A DNA stretch of 64,000 nt, from contig OW121741.1 of NCBI GenBank assembly GCA_933228675.1, positions 137,977,858 to 138,041,857 of the forward strand. Direction: 5' to 3'. The notes beneath the pieces were generated by a model. The model made no database searches. It was not told where the DNA came from and was given only the letters and a program-made list of their open reading frames with translations. This DNA comes from Stomorhina lunata. Taxonomy: Eukaryota > Arthropoda > Insecta > Diptera > Rhiniidae. Made by a program: the position numbers and the translations under genes. Numbering within the stretch: the stretch's first letter is position 1; the number at the start of each line of letters is the position of its first letter. Shown in pieces: positions 33,829 to 45,667 of the stretch.

Positions 33829-36800
33829 CTGAAACTATTATCAGGGATTTATTCTACAGAATTATTGCTATTAATTTTAAATTACCTTGAGGATTTTTAA
33901 TAATATTTATAAATTTGCTATTAATACCCTTCATATCAACCGATCGAGTTTTTGGAGAACCTGAAAAGATTAAGGAAATTATATATGAAATTATAAAAGT
34001 ATAGTTTTTCGAAAGCGTACAAAAAAAGCGATTTTTGTTATTTATCTTTTTTTGTAATTTTTCGATTTTTCTTGAAATAAAATTAAAATTGGGATAACTT
34101 ATTATTTTTTGTTCAAATTCGTAAAAAAAGCAATTAAAAAAAACTAGCTGTACCTTGCGTGCATTACTGCGCCACCTGCTAAAACAAATTTGAAGAAAAG
34201 AATATCCAATCAGTTTTTATTTTATTGATTTTGTCCTATTAACACATGATAAAATGCATAGTTTACGATTCAATTCATAGTGATTAAAATTCAGTGGCGC
34301 CATCTGGTGAAGATAAGTAGCAGCAGCTTAAAAAGATTCGTCGACTCATGCACAACAACTTTGCATAAGATCATATACATAATCAAATGCATATGCAAAG
34401 TTTACGATTTAATTAATTTTGAATATTTTTAGTGGTGCCATCTATCGGAAAATAAAATTGCAATAACATAGAAACCTTCGTCGGCTCAAGCGCAACAACT
34501 TTGCTAAATATCATAGCATGATGAAAAACACAATTTACGATTTAATTTTTTTTAAGTCATTTTCAATGGCGCCACCTGTCGGAAATTGGTAAAACCAACT
34601 TAGAAACCTTTGTCAGCTCATGAGCAAAAATTTTTCCAAAGATTATAGTATAATGAAATGCACAGTTTAAGTTTATTTTAATTTTAAGTAATTTTCAGTG
34701 GCGCCACCTGTCGGAAATTGGTCATACCAACTTCGTCGGCTCATGCGCAACATCTTTGCTAAATATCATAGCATAATCAAATGCACAGTTTAAGATTTTA
34801 TTAATTTCGAGTAATTTTCAGTGGCGACTGAAGTTCCTGCCGGACTTAGTCATACCTTCAAATAAATTTTCGTCGGCACATACGCAACAACTTTGACATA
34901 CAGACAAAAAAAAATTAATTTTTATATAAATAGATACAGAGTAGGAAAATTTGAGGTTAGGAAATAAATCCTCAGATCCTCTGCTCTAATGATAACTGCT
35001 GTCATTAAGTCTAAGCCTTTCAAAGCACGTTTTACTATGCTTTGCTGGCTTTCTATTGAGTTAGTGGCTCGTCATTGCAGTCTGGCCTCCTTCACCAATA
35101 GGTCAGTCCAATATTCAGGATAAACTAATCACTATCCCCAACAACAATGACTACTGCATTCTCACGTCACTCTTCGACCAATAATTTTCTGTGAACATCT
35201 CAGGAACACCAAATGATTCCACAGATGGGCTCCCAGGGATATATTGTCGGATGGATCTAAATCGAAGAGGGCAAAAAATTTATTTTAAGCTCCCAAATTA
35301 CTGCCTTATTAAAAAAAAAACGAAAAACTGGCTAAGATACCACAGAATATAGAAGAGATATATTCTCTTCGCCCTCTGTTCTCACTCGTGAACAGAGTTC
35401 GAAGTCTACCTGCTGGTAGCCGGAGCAGTCGCCGACAGAATTTGGTTCAGTCGCCGCTGGTACATTTTATGTCTAACCGCCGTCGACTATTATTTTTATT
35501 CTAGATGAGATGGAGAAATATTACTATATAGAACTCTTCTGGGTACATAGATATAACAATATACCAGGAACGTTCAATCGTCATAGGACACTGCCGAGCT
35601 TAAAGATAATGTCACTTACCTCCTCTATACCTGCTCAGTGAGTTGATTCTTTCACCCCCTAGGATTGAAGATAATGTAAAATAAATTCTAAATTTTTTTT
35701 GCCACTCCTACAAATACCGCCCTTTTAGTATTTTGTAATCTTTGTCGAAATCTTTAATCCGATCATAACACTTTGTATATCGGTGTTTACGGGTCTGTAA
35801 GCTTTCTCCCTCTGATAGTTTTTTTACTACCACGTAAATTTCTAGTCATAACTTTTTAAAATACGACATATAGCCCTTACAGAATCGAGAACACCGATAT
35901 ATAAAATGTTATGATCGGACTAAAAATGGTAACACAGTAACAAAATTCTAAAAAAGAGGTTTTGCAGGCGTGTCCAAAAAATATGTAATTGTTTTTACAT
36001 TATCTTTAATTCTAGGGAATGACTTAAACAAAATTTGTTTTGTATGGAAGGCGAACCGCTCTACTGCAAAGTCCTTGGTGATCTTAGGACTTATTATCTG
36101 AGTTACTCGTTTCACCACGATTTATCTGAGCCTTAAGTAGCATCTAACTGGCTCTAATTGGGCTTTTGTTGTTTTGGTAGTCAAGAATATATTTTTTTTC
36201 AATCCCTTGTAGATAAGACAATGGGACCACCTAATTAACCTTACCTAACCTAAGTTAATTGGATATCAACTAAAAAGGCTTTCGTAGTTAAAATTTATAT
36301 ACTTATACTAAAATCGGTCAATTAATTTTCGAGATATGGGCAATGAATGTTTTATTTTAAATAAAAAATTGTCTATACTTACTCTTATCCAAGTTCATAT
36401 TTTCCTTTTCGTTAATTTCCAAATTTTTATTACTGCTATTTGAAGTTTTATGTTCTATGTGAATATTTTTAATTTTACCATTACCAGACATGAAAATCGT
36501 AATTGTAGAATTTTTCATAGAATCATTTTCGGTCAATCCGGAACTACTTAATTTCGCCTTTTGTAGATAATAATTTAAATCATAATCTGACGATAAGCTT
36601 TGCTCCCTAACATCGTGCATTGAAAAAGTTTTATTTTCTATACTTGTACTCAAAGCTTTACTATTTGAGCTCTCTTTAGTTTTTGTATTAATAGAATGTT
36701 CCTCCGATTTTGAATCAGATTGGCGAGCATTTGTTTCTAAAGTTTCCTTGGTAAGATGAGATACTAAAGCTTTCATTTCATTTGTTCGAAGCTGAAGATC

Positions 36801-38869
36801 TTTTTCATTGGTTATATTTAGATTTAAGGCCGGTGGACCGGTTAAGGCCACGATAGAGTCTCTATTTCGGTTCAAATTACGATTCAAAGCAGAAAATCTT
36901 GAACCCGATTGATGATGATATTTATTATTTCCTTTTGTTTTTAATAAAGAAAGAGTTTTTATAAGTTTTGTATTAGCCGAAATTTTGTTGTTTTTGGAAC
37001 TGGAACTATTTAGATTTATAAAAGAGTCTAGAACCCTTACACCTGTATTATCTTCATCCGTGTCTTTTAGTTTTGTGAGACTCAAAGTTTTACTAGAGGT
37101 TTTTGTAGAATTTGTAATAGACTTTCCTTGACCTTCAGCTTCTACTAGAGTTGATGATTCTTTGGACTTCGACTTTTTAAGTTCAGTTAGACTTTCTGTA
37201 TTATCTGTTAGACTTTCTGTATTATCTGGTTTCGTAAAGTTTAGTTCGATTTTTCCTGGTTGTGAAGCTTTGATTAGAAATGATGAATCTTTTAAAGTTT
37301 GTATAGAAGTTTGGTTGGCTATTAAGGTTAAAGTAGAGCTATTATATGCTCCCGAGGTTTTGAGTTCTGCTAGACTTTTCGTATTATTATCGGTTTTCGT
37401 AGAGTTGAGAGCTGTTTTCTCTGGTTCTGAAGCTGCCACTAGAGGTGATGAATCTTTGGATGTTTTTGTAGAAGTTTGTTTGGATATTGTGGGCAAAGCA
37501 GTGCCATTAGTTACTGTATTACCGTCTGAACCCTTTGCCTTAGTATTAAGCTGTGTAGTTCTAAGGGCCGCTTGAAGTTTTCTTAATTTCTTTAAAATCT
37601 GCTTAAGATCTTCTCGTTTTTCATGATTAGCTATATAATCCATTTGAAAAAATAATACATTTAAATTTTGATCATTACTTCCCGAATTATTGGGACAATC
37701 ACAATTTTGAGTTTTTTGCGAGGAAACCATCAAATTCTCAGTATCTCCCGAAGTTGATGAATTTGGCAATGAGAAATTTTTTAAACCAACTTTTTGATCT
37801 TCAGTAGGTTTTGGTTTTGTTTCGTTTAAAACCAGATGACTGTCCAAAACTGTAACCGATTCTGTTGTATTGGACTTAGAAGGTTTTAAAGGTTTTCCGG
37901 CTATTTCTGAATTTTCGGAATCGGTATTAGTTATAATGGATTCTTTTGAATTTGAGCTCATATTTTTCTGAGTACTGCCTGAAATTTGAGTGGACTTCGT
38001 ATTTTGACCTGGAGGCTTTATTATATTGGGCTTAGAAGGTTTTAAAGATTTTTCGGCTATGGCTGAATTTTCGGAATCGGTATTAGTTATAATGGATTCT
38101 TTAGAATTTGAACTCGTATTTTTCTGAATACTGCCTAAAATCTGAGTAGACTTCGTATTTTGACCTGGAGGCTTTATAAAATATATTTTGTTGGGCATGG
38201 ATGACTTTTGTTGTTCTTTGTTAATCCTTCTCCGATCCCCTGTTTGTTGGGGCAACTGATATTTCGGATTAAACAAAATGTTCCAACCGTTAGGGTCAAT
38301 GTTATGCGGAAGATTTTTTGCGTTATTTTTTGAATTGTTAAAATAAAATAGCGAAGTTTTATTACTTAGTCCATATCTGAGATCTTGAGAATTGCCTAAC
38401 TTTAAAGGTAAATTCGAATTATCTTGTGGAACCACTGGAGAGCATAAGTTCACTTTAGTGCATTTTAAATAAGGCGGATTTTGTTTTTGAGCTGATCCAA
38501 TTAATGGTGAAGAATTTTGAGATGTTTGAGATGAATATCCCTGGGGATATATAAAAGTTTCATATTGCTTTTGATTGGCCCAAGCTTTAAGGGGCGCTAA
38601 ATGTTCATTGGCACAATTGGCATATTTTTCGATAGCCTGATGTATCAGCTCATATAACTGGGTCTCTCGCTTAGATCTTAAGTCATCATTAGTAAATTCC
38701 GTATCTTGATCCACTAGACTGAAAGTGTTAATTTTTTAGTAAAATCCCCAATTTTTTTTGATTAATTAAACTGGATTTCTTTTGTATCATGTTACCTTTC
38801 CACTATAAGAGGTTTTAACCAGACTTTTGGTATATTTAAATAAATTATAAAATATATAACAATTAACAT
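33500..38869 (-). CDS. Predicted secreted Ser/Asn/Thr-rich protein, four exons, 937 aa
   Basis: I do not recognise the family. Joining exons 38869-38796, 38718-36383, 33960-33886 and 33828-33500 by GT-AG introns gives one open frame of 938 codons including the stop. Residues 1-24 (MLIVIYFIIYL and on) are a plausible signal peptide, and RSKR at 39-42 fits a furin site, so secretion with propeptide removal is inferred. About 205-309 is a 52-residue tandem duplication, about 378-416 a charged amphipathic helix, and about 437-576 three diverged repeats with NSTK and SL..LK motifs. The C-terminus is strongly acidic (877-895), then has KR pairs. There are many Asn-X-Ser/Thr sites. AATAAA lies at 33454-33449 on the same strand. 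The gene is 3' of Wnt4 in the same orientation, separated by a 4.5-kb array. Exon structure is well supported; function is unknown. Confidence 0.8.
33886..33960 (-). CDS. Secreted-protein gene, exon 3
   Basis: 75 bp between the acceptor ATCTTTTCAG and the donor CAAG|GTAATT, phase 1 on both sides. It reads SPKTRSVDMKGINSK onward without a stop. Both neighbours are in matching phase, which is the main support for this small exon. Confidence 0.72.
34150..34920. repeat. About 130-bp tandem repeat with a GGCGCCACCTG box
   Basis: Six units with 123-139 bp spacing. The box GTGGCGCCACCTGTCGG or a variant occurs near 34169, 34292, 34431, 34564, 34696 and 34819. Between boxes the phrases CGTCGGCTCATGCGCAACA, TTTGCTAAATATCATAGCAT and TTTACGATTTAATT recur. 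The array lies in intron 2 (36382-33961) of the secreted-protein gene. Confidence 0.85.
34921..35757. other. Unassigned, less AT-rich intronic sequence
   Basis: Intron 2 of the secreted-protein gene. 34960-35650 has higher GC content and no long open frame. It could be a decayed transposon, but I see no diagnostic motif. Confidence 0.45.
35758..35919. mobile_element. Short inverted-repeat element, 162 bp
   Basis: TCCGATCATAACA with ATATCGGTGTT at 35758-35787 is mirrored at 35890-35919. The pairing extends inward through GGTCTGTAAG and CTTACAGA. No coding capacity; MITE-like. Intronic. Confidence 0.65.
35920..36382. other. Intron 2 (5' part), no feature seen
   Basis: Donor-proximal part of intron 2 of the secreted-protein gene. 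Nothing recognised. Confidence 0.5.
36383..38718 (-). CDS. Secreted-protein gene, exon 2 (main exon)
   Basis: 2336 bp. The acceptor is ACACTTTCAG|TCTAGTG, and the 77-bp intron 1 joins it in phase 2. The donor is GATAAGA|GTAAGTAT in phase 1; reading through it instead gives only eight more residues before a stop. The exon encodes the processing site, the 52-residue duplication (156-bp offset in DNA) and the repeat region. Confidence 0.85.
38796..38869 (-). CDS. Secreted-protein gene, exon 1 (leader)
   Basis: 74 bp from the ATG: 24 codons of mainly hydrophobic residues, then two bases of a split Ser codon. The donor reads GAAAG|GTAACA. The ATG follows an A-rich leader, and no in-frame upstream ATG is needed. 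Confidence 0.75.
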
Positions 38870-39539
38870 TTTTTTTCTCTTAGATTTCAAATTTACAATT
38901 TTACACTTTCACTTCTGCAATTAAGCGTTAAAAATTCACAATTAATTTAATTCCAAAAGAGTTTTCTGCTTAAATACTTGTGACTTATTTTCTTTTGGCT
39001 AAATTTAAATTTTTTTCTTTTCATATACACCGATGTCATGTTCATACAACGAAATTTGGTCATCTAATTACAAAAGTGTCTGTTTTCATTATTTTTGTTG
39101 TGGTTTTTCTTTAATTTCTTTGAGTTTTTTTCACCTAAAAATTTTGTTTAAAGATTTAAAAAGTTGTAAACGTGCTTTTTTGATTCGAAAGTAATCATGT
39201 TTAAACCTAAAGAAAATTATGTATGAATTAGCGAAAAAAGAATTTTTATTTATTTCCATGTGGCTTAAATCCCATTCATTGAAAGTGGTTTTCATCATGA
39301 TGTCATAAGTAGAATTTTTATTGTTTTATTTAAGAATAAAACTAAATAATATTACAATAAACCAAAAGAGAAAAACATGTTTTATCACTGTAACAGATAT
39401 GGGCAAACGAGAAATGATAAGGGCCAAATGTAGCTAAAATAGTTATAATAAATTTCTTATAGCAATTAAAAGATTTTAAAAATTTTAAATATGAAAACAA
39501 AAAATTGCACTTTTTTTAAAAACCATACTCAAGATCTTC
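38870..39539. other. Upstream region of the secreted-protein gene
   Basis: Contains the expected 5' UTR and promoter of the minus-strand gene at 38869. A TATTTAAG element lies about 100 bp upstream of the ATG, but position and context are not decisive. Otherwise A+T-rich with no open frame. Confidence 0.4.
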
Positions 39540-42500
39540 CATTTAATTCTTAAGTTTTTTTTTCAAAAATTTACTTTTTATAGTAAATTTTCCAAAAATT
39601 TACTTTTTATAGTAAATTTTTTAAAAATTTACTTTTTATAGGAAATTTTTTAAAAATTTACTTTTTATAGGAAATTTTTCAAAAGTTTACTTTCTAAAGG
39701 AAATTTTTCAAAAATTTATTTTCTAAAGGAAATTTTTCAAAAATTTACTTTCTAAAGGAAATTTTTCAAAAACTTTTTTTTTAAAGGAAATTTTTCAAAA
39801 ATTTTCTTTCTAAAGGAAATTTTTCAAAAATTTTCTTTCTAAAGGAAATTTTTCAAAAATTTACTTTCTAAAGGAAATTTTTCAAAAACTTTTTTTTAAA
39901 GGAAATTTTTCTAAAATTTACTTTTTATAGGAAATTTTTCAAAAATTTACTTTTTAAAGTAAATTTTTCAAAAATTTACTTTTTATAGGAAATTTTTCAA
40001 AAATTTACTTTTTAAAGTAAATTTTTCAAAAATTTACTTTTTATAGGAAATTTTTCAAAAATTTACTTTTTATAGGAAATTTTTCAAAAATTTACTTTTT
40101 ATAGGAAATTTTTCAAAAATTTACTTTTTATAGGAAATTTTTCAAAAATTTACTTTTTATAGGAAATTTTTCAAAAATTTACTTTCTAAAGGAAATTTTT
40201 CAAAAATTTACTTTCTAAAGGAAATTTTTCAAAAATTTACTTTCTAAAGGAAATTTTTCAAAAATTTACTTTCTAAAGGAAATTTTTTAAATATTTACTT
40301 TCTAAAGGAAATTTTTTAAATATTTACTTTCTAAAGGAAATTTTTCAAAAATTTACTTTTTATAGGAAATTTTTCAAAAATTTACTTTTTATAGGAAATT
40401 TTTCAAAAATTTACTTTTTATAGGAAATTTTTCAAAAATTTACTTTTTATAGGAAATTTTTCAAAAATTTACTTTTTATAGGAAATTTTTCAAAAATTTA
40501 CTTTTTATAGGAAATTTTTCAAAAATTTACTTTTTATAGGAAATTTTTCAAAAATTTACTTTTTATAGGAAATTTTTCAAAAATTTACTTTTTATAGGAA
40601 ATTTTTCAAAAATTTACTTTTTATAGTAAATTTTTCAAAAATTTACTTTTATAGTAAATTTTACAAAAATTTACTTTTTATAGGAAATTTTTCAAAAATT
40701 TACTTTTTATAGGAAATTTTTCAAAAATTTACTTTTTATAGGAAATTTTTCAAAAATTTACTTTTTATAGGAAATTTTTCAAAAATTTACTTTTTATAGG
40801 AAATTTTTCAAAAATTTACTTTTTATAGGAAATTTTTCAAAAATTTACTTTTATAGTAAATTTTTCAAAAATTTACTTTTTATAGGAAATTTTTCAAAAA
40901 TTTACTTTTTATAGGAAATTTTTCAAAAATTTACTTTTTATAGGAAATTTTTCAAAAATTTACTTTTTATAGGAAATTTTTCAAAAATTTACTTTCTAAA
41001 GGAAATTTTTCAAAAATTTTCTTTCTAAAGGAAATTTTTCAAAATTTTCTTTCTAAAGTAAATTTTTCAATAATTTACTTTTTATAGGAAATTTTTCAAA
41101 AATTTGCTTTTTATAGGAAATTTTTCAAAAATTTACTTTTTAAAGGAAATTTTTCAAAAATTTACTTTTTAAAGGAAATTTTTCAAAAATTTACTTATTA
41201 AAGGAAATTTTTCAAAAATTTACTTTTTAAAGGAAATTTTTCAAAAATTTACTTTCTAAAGGAAATTTTTCAAAAATTTACTTTTTAAAGGAAATTTTTC
41301 AAAAATTTATTTTCTAAAGGAAATTTTTCAAAAATTTACTTTCTAAAGGAAATTTTTCAAAAATTTACTTTCTAAAGGAAATTTTTCAAAAATTTACTTT
41401 TTATAGGAAATTTTTCAAAAATTTACTTTTTATAGGAAATTTTTCAAAAATTTACTTTTTATAGGAAATTTTTCAAAAATTTACTTTTTATAGTAAATTT
41501 TTCAAAAATTTACTTTTTATAGTAAATTTTTCAAAAATTTACTTTTTATAGTAAATTTTTCAAAAATTTACTTTTTATAGGAAATTTTTCAAAAATTTAC
41601 TTTTTATAGGAAATTTTTCAAAAATTTACTTTTTATAGGAAATTTTTCAAAAATTTACTTTCTAAAGGAAATTTTTCAAAAATTTTCTTTCTAAAGGAAA
41701 TTTTTCAATAATTTACTTTTTATAGGAAATTTTTCAAAAATTTGCTTTTTATAGGAAATTTTTCAAAAATTTACTTTTTAAAGGAAATTTTTCAAAAATT
41801 TACTTTTTAAAGGAAATTTTTCAAAAATTTACTTATTAAAGGAAATTTTTCAAAAATTTACTTTTTAAAGGAAATTTTTCAAAAATTTACTTTCTAAAGG
41901 AAATTTTTCAAAAATTTACTTTTTAAAGGAAATTTTTCAAAAATTTACTTTCTAAAGGAAATTTTTCAAAAATTTACTTTTTATAGGAAATTTTTCAAAA
42001 ATTTACTTTTTATAGGAAATTTTTCAAAAATTTACTTTTTATAGTAAATTTTTCAAAAATTTACTTTTTATAGTAAATTTTTCAAAAATTTACTTTTTAT
42101 AGTAAATTTTTCAAAAATTTACTTTTTATAGGAAATTTTTCAAAAATTTACTTTTTATAGGAAATTTTTCAAAAATTTACTTTTTATAGGAAATTTTTCA
42201 AAAATTTACTTTCTAAAGGAAATTTTTCAAAAATTTTCTTTCTAAAGGAAATTTTTCAATAATTTACTTTTTATAGGAAATTTTTCAAAAATTTGCTTTT
42301 TATAGGAAATTTTTCAAAAATTTACTTTTTAAAGGAAATTTTTCAAAAATTTACTTTTTAAAGGAAATTTTTCAAAAATTTACTTATTAAAGGAAATTTT
42401 TCAAAAATTTACTTTTTAAAGGAAATTTTTCAAAAATTTACTTTCTAAAGGAAATTTTTCAAAAATTTACTTTTTAAAGGAAATTTTTCAAAAATTTATT

Positions 42501-44015
42501 TTCTAAAGGAAATTTTTCAAAAATTTACTTTCTAAAGGAAATTTTTCAAAAATTTACTTTCTAAAGGAAATTTTTCAAAAATTTACTTTTTATAGGAAAT
42601 TTTTCAAAAATTTACTTTTTATAGTAAATTTTTCAAAAATTTACTTTTTATAGTAAATTTTTCAAAAATTTACTTTTTACAGTAAATTTTTCAAAAATTT
42701 ACTTTTTATAGTAAATTTTTCAAAAATTTACTTTTTATAGGAAATTTTTCAAAAATTTACTTTTTATAGGAATTTTTCAAAAATTTACTTTTTATAGGAA
42801 ATTTTTCAAAAATTTACTTTTTATAGGAAATTTTTCAAAAATTTACTTTTTATAGGAAATTTTTCAAAAATTTACTTTTTATAGGAAATTTTTCAAAAAT
42901 TTACTTTTTATAGGAAATTTTTCAAAAATTTTCTTTTTATAGGAAATTTTTCAAAAATTTTCTTTTTATAGGAAATTTTTCAAAAATTTACTTTTTATAG
43001 GAAATTTTTCAAAAATTTACTTTTTATAGGAAATTTTTCAAAAATTTACTTTTTATAAGAAATTTTTCAAAAATTTACTTTTTATAGTAGATTTTTCAAA
43101 AATTTACTTTTTAAAGGAAATTTTTCAAAAATTTACTTTTTATAGGAAATTTTTCAAAAATTTACTTTTTGTAGGAAATTTTTCAAAAATTTACTTTTTA
43201 TAGGAAATTTTTCAAAAATTTACTTTTTTTTAGGAAATTTTTCAAAAATTTACTTTTTATAGGAAATTTTTCAAAAATTTACTTTTTATAGGAAATTTTT
43301 CAAAAATTTACTTTTTTATAGGAAATTTTTCAAAAAATTTACTTTTTATAGGAAATTTCTCTAAAATTTACTTTTTATAGTAAATTTTTCAAAAATTTAC
43401 TTTTTATAGTAAATTTTTCAAAAATTTACTTTTTATAGTAAATTTTTCAAAAATTTACTTTTTATAGTAAATTTTTCAAAAATTTACTTTTTATAGTAAA
43501 TTTTTCAAAAATTTACTTTTTATAGTAAATTTTTCAAAAATTTACTTTTTATAGTAAATTTTTCAAAAATTTACTTTTTATAAGAAATTTTTCAAAAATT
43601 TACTTTTTATAGGAAATTTTTCAAAAATTTACTTTTTATAGGAAATTTTTCAAAAATTTACTTTTTATAGGAAATTTTTCAAAAATTTACTTTTTATAGG
43701 AAATTTTTCAAAAATTTACTTTCTAAAGGAAATTTTTTAAATATTTACTTTCTAAAGGAAATTTTTAAAATATTTACTTTCTAAAGGAAATTTTTCAAAA
43801 ATTTACTTTTTATAGTAAATTTTTCAAAAATTTACTTTTTATAGTAAATTTTTCAAAAATTTACTTTTTATAGTAAATTTTTCAAAAATTTACTTTTTAT
43901 AGGAAATTTTTCAAAAATTTACTTTTTATAGGAAATTTTTCAAAAATTTACTTTTTATAGGAAATTTTCAAAAATTTACTTTTTATAGGAAATTTTTCAA
44001 AAATTTACTTTTTAT
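39540..44015. repeat. 29-bp AT-rich minisatellite array F (longest)
   Basis: About 154 units of 29 bp with AAATTTTTCAAAAATTTACT and then TTTTATAGG. Two main variants, TTTTATAGG and TTCTAAAGG, are arranged in blocks. A rare variant with CAATAATTTACTTTTTATAG followed by TTTGCTTTTTATAGG recurs near 41063, 41701 and 42252, offsets that are 22 and 19 unit lengths, so blocks of units were duplicated. Confidence 0.98.
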
Positions 44016-45377
44016 ATTTGGTATTTTATAGGAATTTTATCGCTTACGCTCAATATTTTTTCTGTCGCTTGCGATCATTTTAATCTAAGGCTGATAAAGA
44101 AGATAATTAATAGAGTTTATACAATATGTGGAAACTATATTATACAATATGTAAATATAAAAAATTTCCATAGATTTTAAAATCCCTAAACAAATACTAA
44201 TCAATTTGTTACAAAAAATTTGAAAAAAAAGATTAATTGTATTTGAAATCGTTTTGTTTTTGATGGTTTTACATAAGTGTAATGCACTAGAATCCCAATT
44301 TATTACAAGTATTTGTTATTGTAATAAATAGTTATTTTGATAAGACCAAGCAAGGTCTTGACAACCTTTTCTCAAAGTGGAGTGATGGAGGAGTATCTCT
44401 AATTCTAGACAGATCGAAAATTATTTTATCTCGCAATACCTAATACCTAATTTTCGATATAAAATAAATACGAATTATAGTGTCTATACAAAATATAAAC
44501 ATAGAGCAAAGTCTATCATCTAAACAGAATTAAACACATAATATTTTTCAGTTTTTGTTTCTTTATTCCCACACTTTTCAAATTTGCTTAGATAGTACTC
44601 AAATCGATAAAAGAAGCTTCATTTTCCTATAAAAAGTAAATTTTTTTGGTGAAAATGTAAAAAAAAAATTAAATCAATATTTGATTAAACAAGGACTAAA
44701 ATTTGAGTAGAAATAAAATTTTCGGTGATAACTTTCAAAAAAATTTCTTCGTGAAATACAAATTTCTTACTTTATTGGACTAAGCAATACAAATTTCTGC
44801 TGAAAAATATAAAAATCAATTTCCCCAAAAAACCTCTTTATATAGAGCGAAGTAACAACTTTCTTTTTACATATATTTCATTCTAAAAAATTTTTTTTAT
44901 GGCTACAAAAAATTCTTATTTTTTCTAAGTCTCATTTTTTTTTAATATGACATTAAATAGTCCTTGTGGCTGGAATCTTAAGGACCTAGATACTGTTTAA
45001 ATTGCCATTGACTGCTACTGCATTTAATGTCAACAACAACGACGATGATGATGATGACTACGACGAAAATAACACTAACAATGACATTGTCAGTCAGTTC
45101 GCGGATATAAAAAAATTGCATAAACAGCTCAAATATCACAAGACTAACAACAATGTCAAAGAAAAAGAGGGAACATGTTCATGAATTTATAAATAATTTC
45201 CATAATGATTTACATACTGGATGGTTGAAATATTTCATAAATTTAAAAGATATTTGTGCGCGCTTTAAATTATATATTGAGAACTCTAGAATTTTATATA
45301 AAAAGAGCTTATATCTAAAGATAATATGTATAATTATTGATTTTCTTAAATTATAACAGTAGGAGACTTAAAACAAA
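44016..45377. other. Intergenic DNA, no gene seen
   Basis: A+T-rich. A GAC/GAT trinucleotide patch at about 45040-45075 gives an Asp/Asn-rich 60-codon frame that I do not consider a gene. Confidence 0.55.
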
Positions 45378-45667
45378 GACTCTATAATATAAAGATGTTG
45401 CACTTCCATACATTAATTTGCCGTATGATCCATTAGAAAAATCCCANNNNNNNNNNNNNNNNNNNNNNNNNNNNNNNNNNNNNNNNNNNNNNNNNNNNNN
45501 NNNNNNNNNNNNNNNNNNNNNNNNNNNNNNNNNNNNNNNNNNNNNNNNNNNNNNNNNNNNNNNNNNNNNNNNNNNNNNNNNNNNNNNNNNNNNNNNNNNN
45601 NNNNNNNNNNNNNNNNNNNNNNNNNNNNNNNNNNNNNNNNNNNNNNTTCCACTTTCATAATAAAGTC
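45378..45667. mobile_element. MITE copy containing an assembly gap
   Basis: Left end GACTCTATAATATAAAGATG followed by TTGCACTTCCATACATT is the reverse complement of the right end of the element at 26739-26989, and the similarity continues through TTTGCCGTATG to the gap. ATAATAAAGTC at 45657-45667 is a plausible opposite end. The 200 N between them hide the centre. Confidence 0.5.
45447..45646. other. Assembly gap (200 N)
   Basis: Exactly 200 undetermined bases. The round number suggests a placeholder gap whose true size is unknown. Confidence 0.99.

Noticed and set aside
37162..37575. 137-codon plus-strand frame antisense to the secreted-protein gene
   Set aside because: It is the shadow of the spliced minus-strand exon 2; the minus-strand gene has better start, splice and composition evidence.
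45002..45184. 60-codon frame rich in Asp and Asn
   Set aside because: It derives from a GAC/GAT/AAC trinucleotide patch. No splice or homology support was seen.
45413..45660. Open frames crossing the run of N
   Set aside because: They consist mainly of undetermined bases.
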